Assembly (NCBI RefSeq): GCF_007747215.1
Contig: NZ_CP036273.1
Coordinates: forward strand, 7,731,794-7,795,793
DNA: 64,000 nucleotides
DNA from: Urbifossiella limnaea
GTDB taxonomy: Bacteria; Planctomycetota; Planctomycetia; Gemmatales; Gemmataceae
Direction of reading: 5' to 3'
The notes below the pieces were generated by a model that did not search any database, was not told the DNA's origin, and was given only the letters and a program-made list of their open reading frames with translations. Shown in pieces: positions 16,189 through 24,123 of the stretch (positions are counted from its first letter, which is position 1; each line of letters opens with the position of its first letter). The position numbers and the translations under genes were made by a program.

Positions 16189-18453
16189 ATGCGATTCCTC
16201 CTCGCGCTGCTCCTCGCGGCCGGCGCCGGCACCGCCGTCGCCGCCGACTGGAAGCCCGCCGCGACCCCACTCATGACGAAGTGGGGCAAGCAGGTCACCG
16301 CCGAGAAGCAGCCGTGGCCCGAGTACCCGCGGCCGCAGCTCGTCCGCGACCAGTGGCTCAACCTCAACGGCCTCTGGGACTACGCCATCACCCCGCGCGC
16401 CGCCCCGCGGCCGGAGAAGTGGGACGGCCAAATCCTCGTCCCGTTCTGCGCCGAGTCGGCGCTGTCCGGCGTCGGCCGCCGCGTCACGCCCGACCAGCAC
16501 CTGTGGTACAAGCGCAGCGTCGAGGTGCCCGCCGGCTGGGCGGGCAAGCGCGTCCTCCTGCACTTCGGCGCCGTGGACTGGGAAGCGACCGTGTTCGTCA
16601 ACGGCAAGGAACTGGTGACGCACCGCGGCGGCTCCGACCCGTTCACCATTGACATCACCGACGCGCTGCGGCCCGGCGCGAACGAGATCGTCGTGCGCGT
16701 GTGGGACCCGACCGACACCGGCGCCCAGCCGCGCGGCAAGCAGGTGATGAGCCCCGAGGGCATCTGGTACACGCCCGTCACCGGCATCTGGCAGACGGTG
16801 TGGCTGGAGCCGGTGTTCCCGCACATGCACGTCCGCCGCGTCCGCTTCACCCCCGACATCGACCGCGGCGAGGTCGAGGTGATCGTCGAGATCGACGACC
16901 CGCACCCGTCGGTGTGGGCCACGGTCGAAGGGCCGGGGATGAAGGGCGAGACGATCCAGACTGGCGCGAAGTACCGGCTCAAGGTGCCCGACGCGAAGCT
17001 GTGGACGCCCGACACGCCGCACCTCTACCCGGCGACGATCGTCCTGAGCAAGAACCTGCCCGGCGGCGCGCGGATTACCAACGGCGACCGCGTCTCCACC
17101 TACTTCGCCATGCGGAAGGTGTCGGCCGGCAAGGACGCCAACGGCGTGCTGCGGCTGATGCTCAACAACCGGCCGCTGTTCCAGTACGGCCCGCTGGATC
17201 AAGGCTGGTGGCCCGACGGGCTCCTCACGCCGCCGTCCGACGAAGCCATGCGCTACGACGTGGACGTGCTCAAGCGGATGGGCTTCAACATGCTGCGGAA
17301 GCACATCAAGGTCGAGCCGGCGCGGTTCTACCACCACTGCGACAAGGTCGGCATGCTCGTGTGGCAGGACATGCCCAGCGGCGGCGTGCCGAAGCGCGGC
17401 CAGCTCATCGGGCCGGACGCCAAGCAGGACGCCACCTTCACCCCCGCCGAGAAGGCGCAGTTCCGCACCGAGCTGAAGGCGATGATCGACCACCTCCGCG
17501 TCTTCCCCAGCATTTATTGCTGGGTGCCGTTCAACGAGGGGTGGGGCCAGCACGACACGAACGACGTGCTGAAGTGGACGAAGGAGTACGACCCGTCGCG
17601 GCTGACGAACGGCCCGAGCGGCTGGGCCGACCGCGGCTTCGGCGACATGAAGGACGCCCACATCTACCCCGGCCCCGGCATGTTCCCGGTGATGCCGGAC
17701 CGCGTCAGCGTCCTCGGCGAGTTCGGCGGCCTGGGCCTCCCCGTCGCCGGGCGGCTGTGGAAGGACAAGGGGAACTGGGGCTACCGCACCTACAAGACGC
17801 GCGAGGAGCTGCGCGACAATTATCAGCGGCTCGCGGTCGCGCTGCGGCCGCTGGTCGCCCGCGGGCTGGCGGCGGCGGTCTACACCCAAACCACCGACGT
17901 GGAAGTCGAGGTGAACGGCCTCATGACCTACGACCGCGAGGTCATCAAGTTCGACGTGGCCGAGCTCGCCGGCTGGCACCGCCCGCTGTACGGCCCGCCG
18001 CCGACGATCACCGAGCTGGTACCCACGTCCGAGAAGGCGGCGCAGACGTGGCGCTACACCACGACGCGCCCCGCCGCGGGCTGGGAGAAGGCCGACTTCG
18101 ACGCCGCGGCGTGGAGCGAGGGGCCGGGCGGGTTCGGCACGAAGGGGACGCCCGGCGGCGTGATCCGCACCGAGTGGAAGACCAATGACGTGTGGCTGCG
18201 CCGCACCGCGGAGCTGAAGGCGGCGCCGGCCGGCGAGGCGATGCTGCGGCTGCACCACGACGAGGACGCGGAAGTGTTCATCAACGGCGTGCTGGCGGCG
18301 CGGGTGACGGGGTTCACGACGGCGTATGTGGAGGTGCCGCTGACGGCGGCGGGGCGGGCGGCGCTGCGGCCGGGGCGGAACGTGATCGCAATTCACTGCC
18401 GGCAGACGGGCGGCGGGCAGTACATCGACGCGGGGCTGGTGGAGGTGAAGTGA
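16189..18453 (+). CDS. Secreted glycoside hydrolase family 2 (beta-galactosidase/glucuronidase-like)
   Basis: This 754-residue exported glycosidase has a signal peptide (MRFLLALLLAAGAGTAVAA), a GH2 sugar-binding domain (DQWLNLNGLWDYAI, HLWYKRSVEVP), an immunoglobulin-like domain and the TIM barrel. The acid/base Glu is E450 in VPFNEGWGQ and the nucleophile is likely E511 in VLGEFGG. The C-terminal 130 residues form an extra galactose-binding-like domain (LRLHHDEDAEVFINGV). It acts outside the cytoplasm on beta-linked polysaccharide ends; the sugar cannot be assigned. ATG 16189 is supported by the signal peptide. Confidence 0.9.
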   Translation: MRFLLALLLAAGAGTAVAADWKPAATPLMTKWGKQVTAEKQPWPEYPRPQLVRDQWLNLNGLWDYAITPRAAPRPEKWDGQILVPFCAESALSGVGRRVTPDQHLWYKRSVEVPAGWAGKRVLLHFGAVDWEATVFVNGKELVTHRGGSDPFTIDITDALRPGANEIVVRVWDPTDTGAQPRGKQVMSPEGIWYTPVTGIWQTVWLEPVFPHMHVRRVRFTPDIDRGEVEVIVEIDDPHPSVWATVEGPGMKGETIQTGAKYRLKVPDAKLWTPDTPHLYPATIVLSKNLPGGARITNGDRVSTYFAMRKVSAGKDANGVLRLMLNNRPLFQYGPLDQGWWPDGLLTPPSDEAMRYDVDVLKRMGFNMLRKHIKVEPARFYHHCDKVGMLVWQDMPSGGVPKRGQLIGPDAKQDATFTPAEKAQFRTELKAMIDHLRVFPSIYCWVPFNEGWGQHDTNDVLKWTKEYDPSRLTNGPSGWADRGFGDMKDAHIYPGPGMFPVMPDRVSVLGEFGGLGLPVAGRLWKDKGNWGYRTYKTREELRDNYQRLAVALRPLVARGLAAAVYTQTTDVEVEVNGLMTYDREVIKFDVAELAGWHRPLYGPPPTITELVPTSEKAAQTWRYTTTRPAAGWEKADFDAAAWSEGPGGFGTKGTPGGVIRTEWKTNDVWLRRTAELKAAPAGEAMLRLHHDEDAEVFINGVLAARVTGFTTAYVEVPLTAAGRAALRPGRNVIAIHCRQTGGGQYIDAGLVEVK

Positions 18454-18455
18454 GG

Positions 18456-18503
18456 CCGCCGCTTGCGGCTTCGCGCTGGGCAGCGCGAAGCCGCAAGCGG
18501 CGG
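18456..18503. repeat. Intergenic palindrome, GCCGCTTGCGGC family
   Basis: CCGCCGCTTGCGGCTTCGCG and CGCGAAGCCGCAAGCGGCGG face each other around CTGGGCAG. It lies between convergent gene ends (GH2 and the repeat protein), where it could serve as a bidirectional hairpin. It is related to the palindromes at 14769, 47063 and 48849. Confidence 0.9.
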
Positions 18504-18521
18504 AACCGGAAGCCCCGTTGG

Positions 18522-19526
18522 CTAGCGCCCGGGCGTCGGCGGGCAGCCGGCGGCCCGCTTGCTCGCCTCCAGCGCCCGCATCAGCGCGTCCACCTGGCGG
18601 CAGTACTCGTCCACCGACTGCTGGCTCGGGGCCATCGCGGCGTTCGGGGCCTGCTGCACGAACTGCGTCGGGGCCTGTTGCACGTACTGCGTCGGCGGCT
18701 GCACGTACTGCGTCGGCGGCTGCACGTACTGCGTCGGAGCCTGTTGCACCAGTTGCGGCGGCGGCTGCACCAGTTGCGGCGGCGGCTGCACCAGTTGCGG
18801 CGGCGGCTGCACCAGCTGCGGCGGCGGCTGCACCAGCTGCGGCGGCGGCTGCACCAGTTGCGGCGGCGGCTGCACCAGCTGCGGCGGCGGCTGCACCAGC
18901 TGCGCCGGTGGGGCCGCGGGCTGCACGAACTGCGGCGGCGGCGGCTGCACGAACTGCGGCGGGGCGGCCTGCACGAACTGCGCCGGGGCCATCGCCATCG
19001 TCACCTCCGGCTGCGTCGGCACGGCGATCGGGCGGAGGATCGGGAACGGGATGCGGATCGTGTCGAACGCGAACCCGAGCCGGGCGCGGTTGGCCGGCAC
19101 GTGGTTCACCGTCGCCGGCACCATGCCGCCGGTCATTGCGGCCGGGGCGGCCGGCGGGGCGGTCATCGCGGGCGGCGGGGCGTGCCGCGGCGGCAGCTCC
19201 ACCACCACGTCCTGCCGCGGCACCTTGATGTGGACCGGCGGCGTGTCGCGGACCTCGACTACGCTCGGGGCGCAGCCGGCGTCGGTGCAGGCGGCCTTCG
19301 GCGGGCACGGGGCCGGGCACAGGTCCGGGGCGGTCTTGGTGACGACGGCCGGCGGCGGGGTGGTGGACTTGTCGGACGGGGTCGGGGTGGCGCACTCGGC
19401 CGGGGGCAGGCAGGCGTCCACGATCCGCCGGGCGTGCAGCCGGCCGTGCTTGCAGCCGACGCTGCCGGCCGCCAGCCCGGCCAGCAGGACCAGCCCCGCC
19501 GTCCGGGCGGCAGAGTGGGCGTTCAT
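18522..19526 (-). CDS. Secreted low-complexity protein with [13 protein letters not shown] repeats
   Basis: This 334-residue exported protein of unknown role has an N-terminal signal ([17 protein letters not shown]), possibly a weak lipobox with Cys25. Several Cys and Pro residues follow. About 120 residues (roughly 175-295) are near-perfect heptad repeats of the form PPPQLVQ, then PTQYVQ. The C-terminal 40 residues are a conserved-looking helix ([19 protein letters not shown]). The repeats are also near identical in DNA. The next gene upstream on the same strand encodes a protein of the same design, so the pair may build or bind the cell envelope. Confidence 0.75.
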   Translation of the reverse strand: MNAHSAARTAGLVLLAGLAAGSVGCKHGRLHARRIVDACLPPAECATPTPSDKSTTPPPAVVTKTAPDLCPAPCPPKAACTDAGCAPSVVEVRDTPPVHIKVPRQDVVVELPPRHAPPPAMTAPPAAPAAMTGGMVPATVNHVPANRARLGFAFDTIRIPFPILRPIAVPTQPEVTMAMAPAQFVQAAPPQFVQPPPPQFVQPAAPPAQLVQPPPQLVQPPPQLVQPPPQLVQPPPQLVQPPPQLVQPPPQLVQPPPQLVQQAPTQYVQPPTQYVQPPTQYVQQAPTQFVQQAPNAAMAPSQQSVDEYCRQVDALMRALEASKRAAGCPPTPGR

Positions 19527-19629
19527 GGGCTCTCCCCGTGCGACGCGGCCGACCCGTACGGCCGTTACAACCCGTATCGGCGGCAGCCCCGGCAGATCGT
19601 GACAGTTTCGTCCGCATTCCGGGGCGGCG

Positions 19630-19676
19630 GCGGGGGAAAACGAAGAGAGCCCGGGGACCGCAGTCCCCGGGCTCTC
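19630..19676 (-). terminator. Rho-independent terminator of the Met/Gln-repeat gene
   Basis: On the minus strand a 14-bp stem, GAGAGCCCGGGGAC with its complement (19645-19676), is followed by TTCGTTTTCCCCC. It lies about 45 bp after the stop of the gene ending at 19723. Confidence 0.75.
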
Positions 19677-19722
19677 GGCGGGATGGGCAGGCCGGGCGGG
19701 CCCGCGGCTAGTTCTTCGCCGG

Positions 19723-20502
19723 CTACCGCTTCGGCAGCTCCGGCAGCGGCGGCACCACGGCCTTGCCGCTGGCCGACGCCGCCCACGCCTCCAGCCGCTG
19801 GAGCCGCTCCTCGTGGCTGACCAGCACCTGCGTGTGCGCCTCGACCACCTTCGTCAGCGTTTCCATCTGGCTCGCCACCTTCTTCAGCGCCGCGTCGCAC
19901 GTCTCGCCCTGGGCCTTCGCATCGGCCTTCGACTCGTTGTTCGAGTTCACCTGGAAGTTCCCGGGCGCGGCCACCATGAACTGCGTCGGCGCGGCCTGCA
20001 TGAACTGCATCGGCGCGGCCTGCACGAACTGCGTCGGCGCCTGCATCATCTGCACCGGGGCGGCCTGCATGTACTGCACCGGCGCCGGCTGCACGTACTG
20101 CACCGGCGCCTGCATCATCTGCACCGGGGCCGGCTGCACGTACTGCACCGGCGCCTGCATGTACTGCACCGGGGCCGGCTGCACGTACTGCATCGGCGCC
20201 GCCGGCTGCACGTACTGCATCGGGGCGGAGCGGTGGTGCGGGTGGCAGCTGAAGTGGCAGATCTTCTGGAAAAGTGTTTCCTTGCACTCCGGGGCGCACG
20301 GGGCCGCGGCGCGGATGATCACGTTCGGCGGCGGCACCTCGACGATCACCTTGGGGGTGGGGGCGCACACCGTGCGGGCGGGCGGGCACGGTTCGGGGCA
20401 CGGGAGCGGAGCGGAGTCTTGAGCCGTCGCCCGGGAGGCGAGCCCGCAGGCGACGGCGAGTCCGGCCGAGGCCCAGGCCAGGCGGGGCAGCAAGGACTTC
20501 AC
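19723..20502 (-). CDS. Secreted protein with PVQYMQ/PVQMMQ repeats and coiled-coil C-terminus
   Basis: This 259-residue exported protein has the same architecture as its neighbour at 18.5-19.5 kb. A signal peptide ends near SRATAQ, and a Cys-rich stretch (CPEPCPPARTVC, CHFSCHPHH) follows. The middle is about 100 residues of PAPVQYVQ and APVQMMQ repeats. A final helix (DAALKKVASQMETLTKVVE, EERLQRLEAW) is likely a coiled coil. I chose GTG 20502 because GGAGGG precedes it and the signal peptide starts there; the frame extends upstream to 20547. No function is known. Confidence 0.75.
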   Translation of the reverse strand: MKSLLPRLAWASAGLAVACGLASRATAQDSAPLPCPEPCPPARTVCAPTPKVIVEVPPPNVIIRAAAPCAPECKETLFQKICHFSCHPHHRSAPMQYVQPAAPMQYVQPAPVQYMQAPVQYVQPAPVQMMQAPVQYVQPAPVQYMQAAPVQMMQAPTQFVQAAPMQFMQAAPTQFMVAAPGNFQVNSNNESKADAKAQGETCDAALKKVASQMETLTKVVEAHTQVLVSHEERLQRLEAWAASASGKAVVPPLPELPKR

Positions 20503-20662
20503 GGGAACCCTCCGCGGGAAGGACGGTGGATCGGCCGCCGCGGTCACCTCGACCGTACAACGCGGCTTAGATTCCCATCGTCACCCGGGCCGCCCGCCTT
20601 TCGCCAAACCCGGAAATTCCCCCGCCCGCCCCGGCGGGCGCCGCGGGTCCGGCCCCCGCCGA

Positions 20663-21145
20663 TCAGTTCTTCTTGAACGGGTCGTCGTCGTCGCTCGTGG
20701 TGGTGGGCTTCGCCGCCCCGGTCTTGGTCACGTCCTTGAGGGTGTCTTTGATCCGCGGGTCGCCCGTCCGCACCAGCTTGAGCAGCTCGTTCACGTTGTC
20801 GACCGACTTGTTCACCGCCTCGCCGGTCTTGACGATCTGCTTCGACGTGGCGGCGCTGATCCGCGGCTCGGGGGCCGGCTGCTGCGGCTGGTTCGGCTGC
20901 GGCTGGCCGGGGTTCAGGAACGGCCACAGCAGCTGCCCGCCGAGCTGGATGCCGCGGAAGATCTGCCCGGCGGTGAGAGCGTTCGGGTCCGACGACGGGG
21001 CCACCTGGTAGTACGCCCCGTGGTGCGGCCGGGCGTGCGGCAGGTGGTGCGGCTTGTGGAACAGCGACCAGTAGCCCTGCGCCGGGGAGGCGGTGCTCAC
21101 CCCGACGATCAGGGTCGCCAGCAGAACGAACGCCAACCGACGCAT
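20663..21145 (-). CDS. Secreted hypothetical protein with His-rich N-terminus
   Basis: This 160-residue protein has a signal peptide (FVLLATLIVGVSTASPAQG), a short His-rich segment (HKPHHLPHARPHHG), a Pro/Gln linker and a helical C-terminal half (SKQIVKTGEAVNKSVDNV) ending in an acidic DDDDPFKKN tail. It is not recognised. ATG 21145 lies directly before the signal peptide. It is the third small secreted gene in a row on this strand, but the gaps argue for separate transcription. Confidence 0.7.
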   Translation of the reverse strand: MRRLAFVLLATLIVGVSTASPAQGYWSLFHKPHHLPHARPHHGAYYQVAPSSDPNALTAGQIFRGIQLGGQLLWPFLNPGQPQPNQPQQPAPEPRISAATSKQIVKTGEAVNKSVDNVNELLKLVRTGDPRIKDTLKDVTKTGAAKPTTTSDDDDPFKKN

Positions 21146-21306
21146 GGGTGCCTCCGCGGGGGTGAAGGGCCGGCGGCTACGCCACGCCCGTGTGTAGGTT
21201 AGCGTAACAGGGTCGGGCGGGGGGGCGCGCCGGAATTCGCCCCGCCGCCCGCGCGCCCGCCGAGTTGCGGGTCCGGTTTTTCCGCGCGGGCACGGAATAC
21301 AGTGGA

Positions 21307-21425
21307 GGAGTGGGGAGTCTTCGGGAATCGTTGGGAGTGAGGAGTCGAGCCGCTGCCCGGACTCTTCACTCCCGACGACTCCCAACGACTCCCCACTCCC
21401 AACGACTCCCGAAGACTCCCAACGA
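21307..21425. repeat. Inverted and direct repeats of the GGAGTCGTTGGGAGT type
   Basis: The left arm (about 21309-21347) and right arm (about 21372-21425) are imperfect reverse complements built from GGGAGT, CGTTGGGAGT and GTCTTCGGGA units. The right arm repeats the unit several times. The element ends just before the ATG at 21439, so it overlaps the leader of the exported methyltransferase gene. Confidence 0.75.
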
Positions 21426-21438
21426 CCCCGGGTGCCCC

Positions 21439-22179
21439 ATGCGCCTGATCGCCGCCGCCGCCCTGCTCGCCGCCGCCGCACTCCCCGCGGGCGCCGACGA
21501 GCCCGCGCCGAAGCGCGCCGCCCCGAAGTACGAGACCCGCGAGCGCCACGACCCCGACGGCATCGGCAAGTTCTACATGGGCCGCGAGATCGCCCGCGTC
21601 ATGGGCTTCCAGGGCGCCAGCTGGCTCGAGCGGCCCGAGCGCGTGAAGGAGGAGGAGCCCGCCAAGCTCGTCGAGGCGCTGGCCGTGCGGCCGGGCATGA
21701 CCGTCGCCGACGTCGGCGCCGGCAGCGGCTACCACGCCTTCCTCATGTCGCCGCTCGTCGGCGACACCGGGACCGTGATCGCGTCCGACATCCAGCCCGA
21801 GATGCTGGAGCTGATTACCGAGAAGGCGAAGAAGCAGGGGGTGAAGAACGTCCGCACGGTGCGGGGCACCGAGACCGACCCGAAGCTGCCGGCCGCGGGC
21901 GTGGACCTGATCCTGCTGGTGGACGTGTACCACGAGTTCAGCCACCCGTTCGAGATGGCGGACAAGATGGTGGCGGCGCTGAAGCCCGGCGGCCGGCTGG
22001 TGTTCGTCGAGTTCCGCCTCGAAGACCCGAAGGTGCCGATCAAGCTCGTCCACAAGATGACGGAGCGGCAGGTGGTGCGCGAGATGGAGGCGTTCCCCGA
22101 GCTGGAGCACACGCGCACGGTCGGCACGCTGCCGTGGCAGCACGTCGTCGTGTTCACGAAGCGGGCGCCGAAGAAGTGA
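21439..22179 (+). CDS. Exported class I methyltransferase-like protein
   Basis: This 246-residue protein combines a clear signal peptide (MRLIAAAALLAAAALPAGA) with a SAM-binding Rossmann domain (VADVGAGSGYHAFL, about residues 87-100; IASDIQPEMLEL; LVDVYHEFSHPFEM). Planctomycetes often have such exported methyltransferase-like proteins near other secreted genes; the substrate is unknown and SAM supply outside the cytoplasm is unclear. ATG 21439 is the first start and is followed directly by the signal. It lies downstream of a repeat and opposite the zinc-finger/DUF1559 gene. Confidence 0.8.
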   Translation: MRLIAAAALLAAAALPAGADEPAPKRAAPKYETRERHDPDGIGKFYMGREIARVMGFQGASWLERPERVKEEEPAKLVEALAVRPGMTVADVGAGSGYHAFLMSPLVGDTGTVIASDIQPEMLELITEKAKKQGVKNVRTVRGTETDPKLPAAGVDLILLVDVYHEFSHPFEMADKMVAALKPGGRLVFVEFRLEDPKVPIKLVHKMTERQVVREMEAFPELEHTRTVGTLPWQHVVVFTKRAPKK

Positions 22180-22228
22180 CGCCGCGGCCCGCCGGGGCAA
22201 CCCGGCGGGCACGGGCGAACGCCGCGGG

Positions 22229-23854
22229 CTACCGATTCCGCTCGAACTGGAACTGGACCACCTCGCCGCCGGCCGCGGTGATCCCCTTGACGATCACGTC
22301 CGCCGGGTTCCGCACGAGGCTGAGCCGGCCGACCGCCCCGTCGGCCGTCGCCGCCAGGATGATGTCCCCGCCGGTCGGCGACACCAGCCGCGGGGCCGTC
22401 TTCCCGTCGAACGGGATGTCCTCGGGCCTGGTCCACTCGACCGGCGGCCCGGACTCCACGACGGCGAGCGTGTTGGACGTGCCGTCCGTGACGTTCCGAA
22501 TCTGCCGCCCCTGCCGCAGGTCGAAGAGCGCCCCGCCGCCGACGAACACCTTGAACGCCGTCTTGCCGTCGTTGGCGGGGAGCGTCCCCTGGAAGACGGC
22601 CGGCATCTTCGCCACCAGCGGCCGGTTCGTCGGGCTGTCCCACGGCTCGTTGAGCTTGAACTGCTTGTACAGCTCGTCCTCCTCCAGGTACGGGAGGAGC
22701 TTCACCCGCCAGCTGAGCAGCGCCTTGCCGTCCCGGGCGGTGACCGCCGCCGGCGGGAACGCGGTGGTCACGTCGTGGTGGTTGTGCATCGCCAGCATCA
22801 CCTGCTTCAGGCCGTTCATGCCGCGCTCGGCGGCGGCGGCCGCCTTGTCGCCCTTCGGCCCCCCGTCGCCCTTGGGGCCGGGGCGGGTCGGCCCCACGAA
22901 CTCGAACGAGTTCAGGAAGCGGTCGGCGGTCTCGCGGCCCTTCAGGTACGTCGCGTGAAGGATGATGATCCGGTCGCCGGTGTCGAGCGTCCGCCTCGTC
23001 GCGCGCTCAAGGCTGACGCGGCCGGTCATCGAGATCTCGTCCCACTCCTTCCCGGCCATCGTCACCTTGCGCCGCTCCGTGACCTGCCCCGGCAGGATCG
23101 CGTCCGACAGAAACTTCAACGTCGCCGCCCGCTCGTCGGCCGGCCATTTCGGCGGCGTCGTGAAGTACACAACCGAGAACGACTCGTCGGGGCCGGGGAG
23201 GAACCGCGCGCCTCCCTTGAGCATCATGTTCTCCATGACCTTGGAGAAGTTTTGGTTTTCGCTCGCCGGTCCCGGGAACTGGACGCGGAACCCGTCGGCC
23301 TCGTACGGCGTCCAGGTGGCCGCCGGCGTCACACCCGCCTGCGGGTCGATGGCCCGCGGGTTGGCGCGCGGCGGGGCGTTCGGCGGGGGGCCGAGGTTGC
23401 CGCCCGGCCCAGCCGCCACCGGCGCGGCCGGCTCCGGCCCCTCGGCGTTGTCCTCCTTCTCCTTCATCTTCTTCTGGTACAGCAGGAACGCCAGCACCCC
23501 GAGCACGACCAGCAGCACTCCGAGGACGGCGAACCGCACCGGCGACGTCTTGTACTCCTGGTACTTCGTCTTTTTCTTCTTCCGCGGCCGGTCGTCGTCG
23601 TCCGCGTCGTCGTCGTCGTCGCGCGGCCGGCGGCGGCGGGGCCGGTCGTCGTCGTCGTCGCGGGCGGCGCGGGCCGGCGGGCCCTTCTTCTTCGGCGGCG
23701 GCGGGGCGTCGGCGTCGTCCTCCTCGACCTCGAAGGCGGGGACGGTGAACGGGGTCGAGCACTTGGGGCAGCGGAGGGCCTGACCGGGGTTGAAGCCGGC
23801 GGCCGACTTCAGCCCCGCCCCGCAACTGGGGCAGGTGGTGCGGTTGATGGACAC
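22229..23854 (-). CDS. Membrane protein with MJ0042-type zinc finger and DUF1559-like C-terminus
   Basis: This 541-residue protein has four regions. An N-terminal zinc ribbon comes first (CPSCGAGLK, then CPKCSTPFTVP). A long Asp/Arg/Lys-rich linker and one membrane segment follow (about residues 125-147, RFAVLGVLLVVLGVLAFLL), then a domain of about 150 residues. The C-terminal part resembles DUF1559 (LKQVMLAMHNHHD, LLPYLEEDELYKQF, DGTSNTLAVVE). The start is GTG 23854; the longer frame to 23977 covers an intergenic palindrome. The role is unknown, and the acidic repeat region is low complexity. Confidence 0.8.
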   Translation of the reverse strand: MSINRTTCPSCGAGLKSAAGFNPGQALRCPKCSTPFTVPAFEVEEDDADAPPPPKKKGPPARAARDDDDDRPRRRRPRDDDDDADDDDRPRKKKKTKYQEYKTSPVRFAVLGVLLVVLGVLAFLLYQKKMKEKEDNAEGPEPAAPVAAGPGGNLGPPPNAPPRANPRAIDPQAGVTPAATWTPYEADGFRVQFPGPASENQNFSKVMENMMLKGGARFLPGPDESFSVVYFTTPPKWPADERAATLKFLSDAILPGQVTERRKVTMAGKEWDEISMTGRVSLERATRRTLDTGDRIIILHATYLKGRETADRFLNSFEFVGPTRPGPKGDGGPKGDKAAAAAERGMNGLKQVMLAMHNHHDVTTAFPPAAVTARDGKALLSWRVKLLPYLEEDELYKQFKLNEPWDSPTNRPLVAKMPAVFQGTLPANDGKTAFKVFVGGGALFDLRQGRQIRNVTDGTSNTLAVVESGPPVEWTRPEDIPFDGKTAPRLVSPTGGDIILAATADGAVGRLSLVRNPADVIVKGITAAGGEVVQFQFERNR

Positions 23855-23942
23855 CGGGGGCTCCGGGTGCGGGGGTGCGGGTCTGCGTGCCAGTGTACCC
23901 GGTGCGCGCGGAGGTGCAACGGGAACGCGGAACCGGAGTTTA

Positions 23943-24022
23943 GACAGGATAACAGGATGAACGGGATACCGAACCAAGGCCGTGTCTTCGGCTCGGTATC
24001 CCGTTCATCCTGTTATCCTGTC
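23943..24022. repeat. Perfect 30-bp-arm palindrome with ACAGGAT units
   Basis: The arms GACAGGATAACAGGATGAAC... and ...GTTCATCCTGTTATCCTGTC are perfect reverse complements over about 30 bp around a 20-bp loop. It lies between divergent genes and contains internal direct repeats of ACAGGAT. Its AT content is higher than that of flanking DNA, which suggests a separate origin. Confidence 0.9.
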
Positions 24023-24123
24023 CAATTCTTCCGTCCGACGGCGGTCCCCGTGTGGCGCTCGCCGCGCCGCCGCGCGCCGCGTACTCTCTGCCACACCCTC
24101 CCCGCCGCAACCCGAGCGCACCC

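Noticed and set aside
16300..19600. Long minus-strand frame opposite the GH2 gene
   Set aside because: It is complementary to the real gene and low complexity; the GH2 catalytic motifs fix the coding strand.
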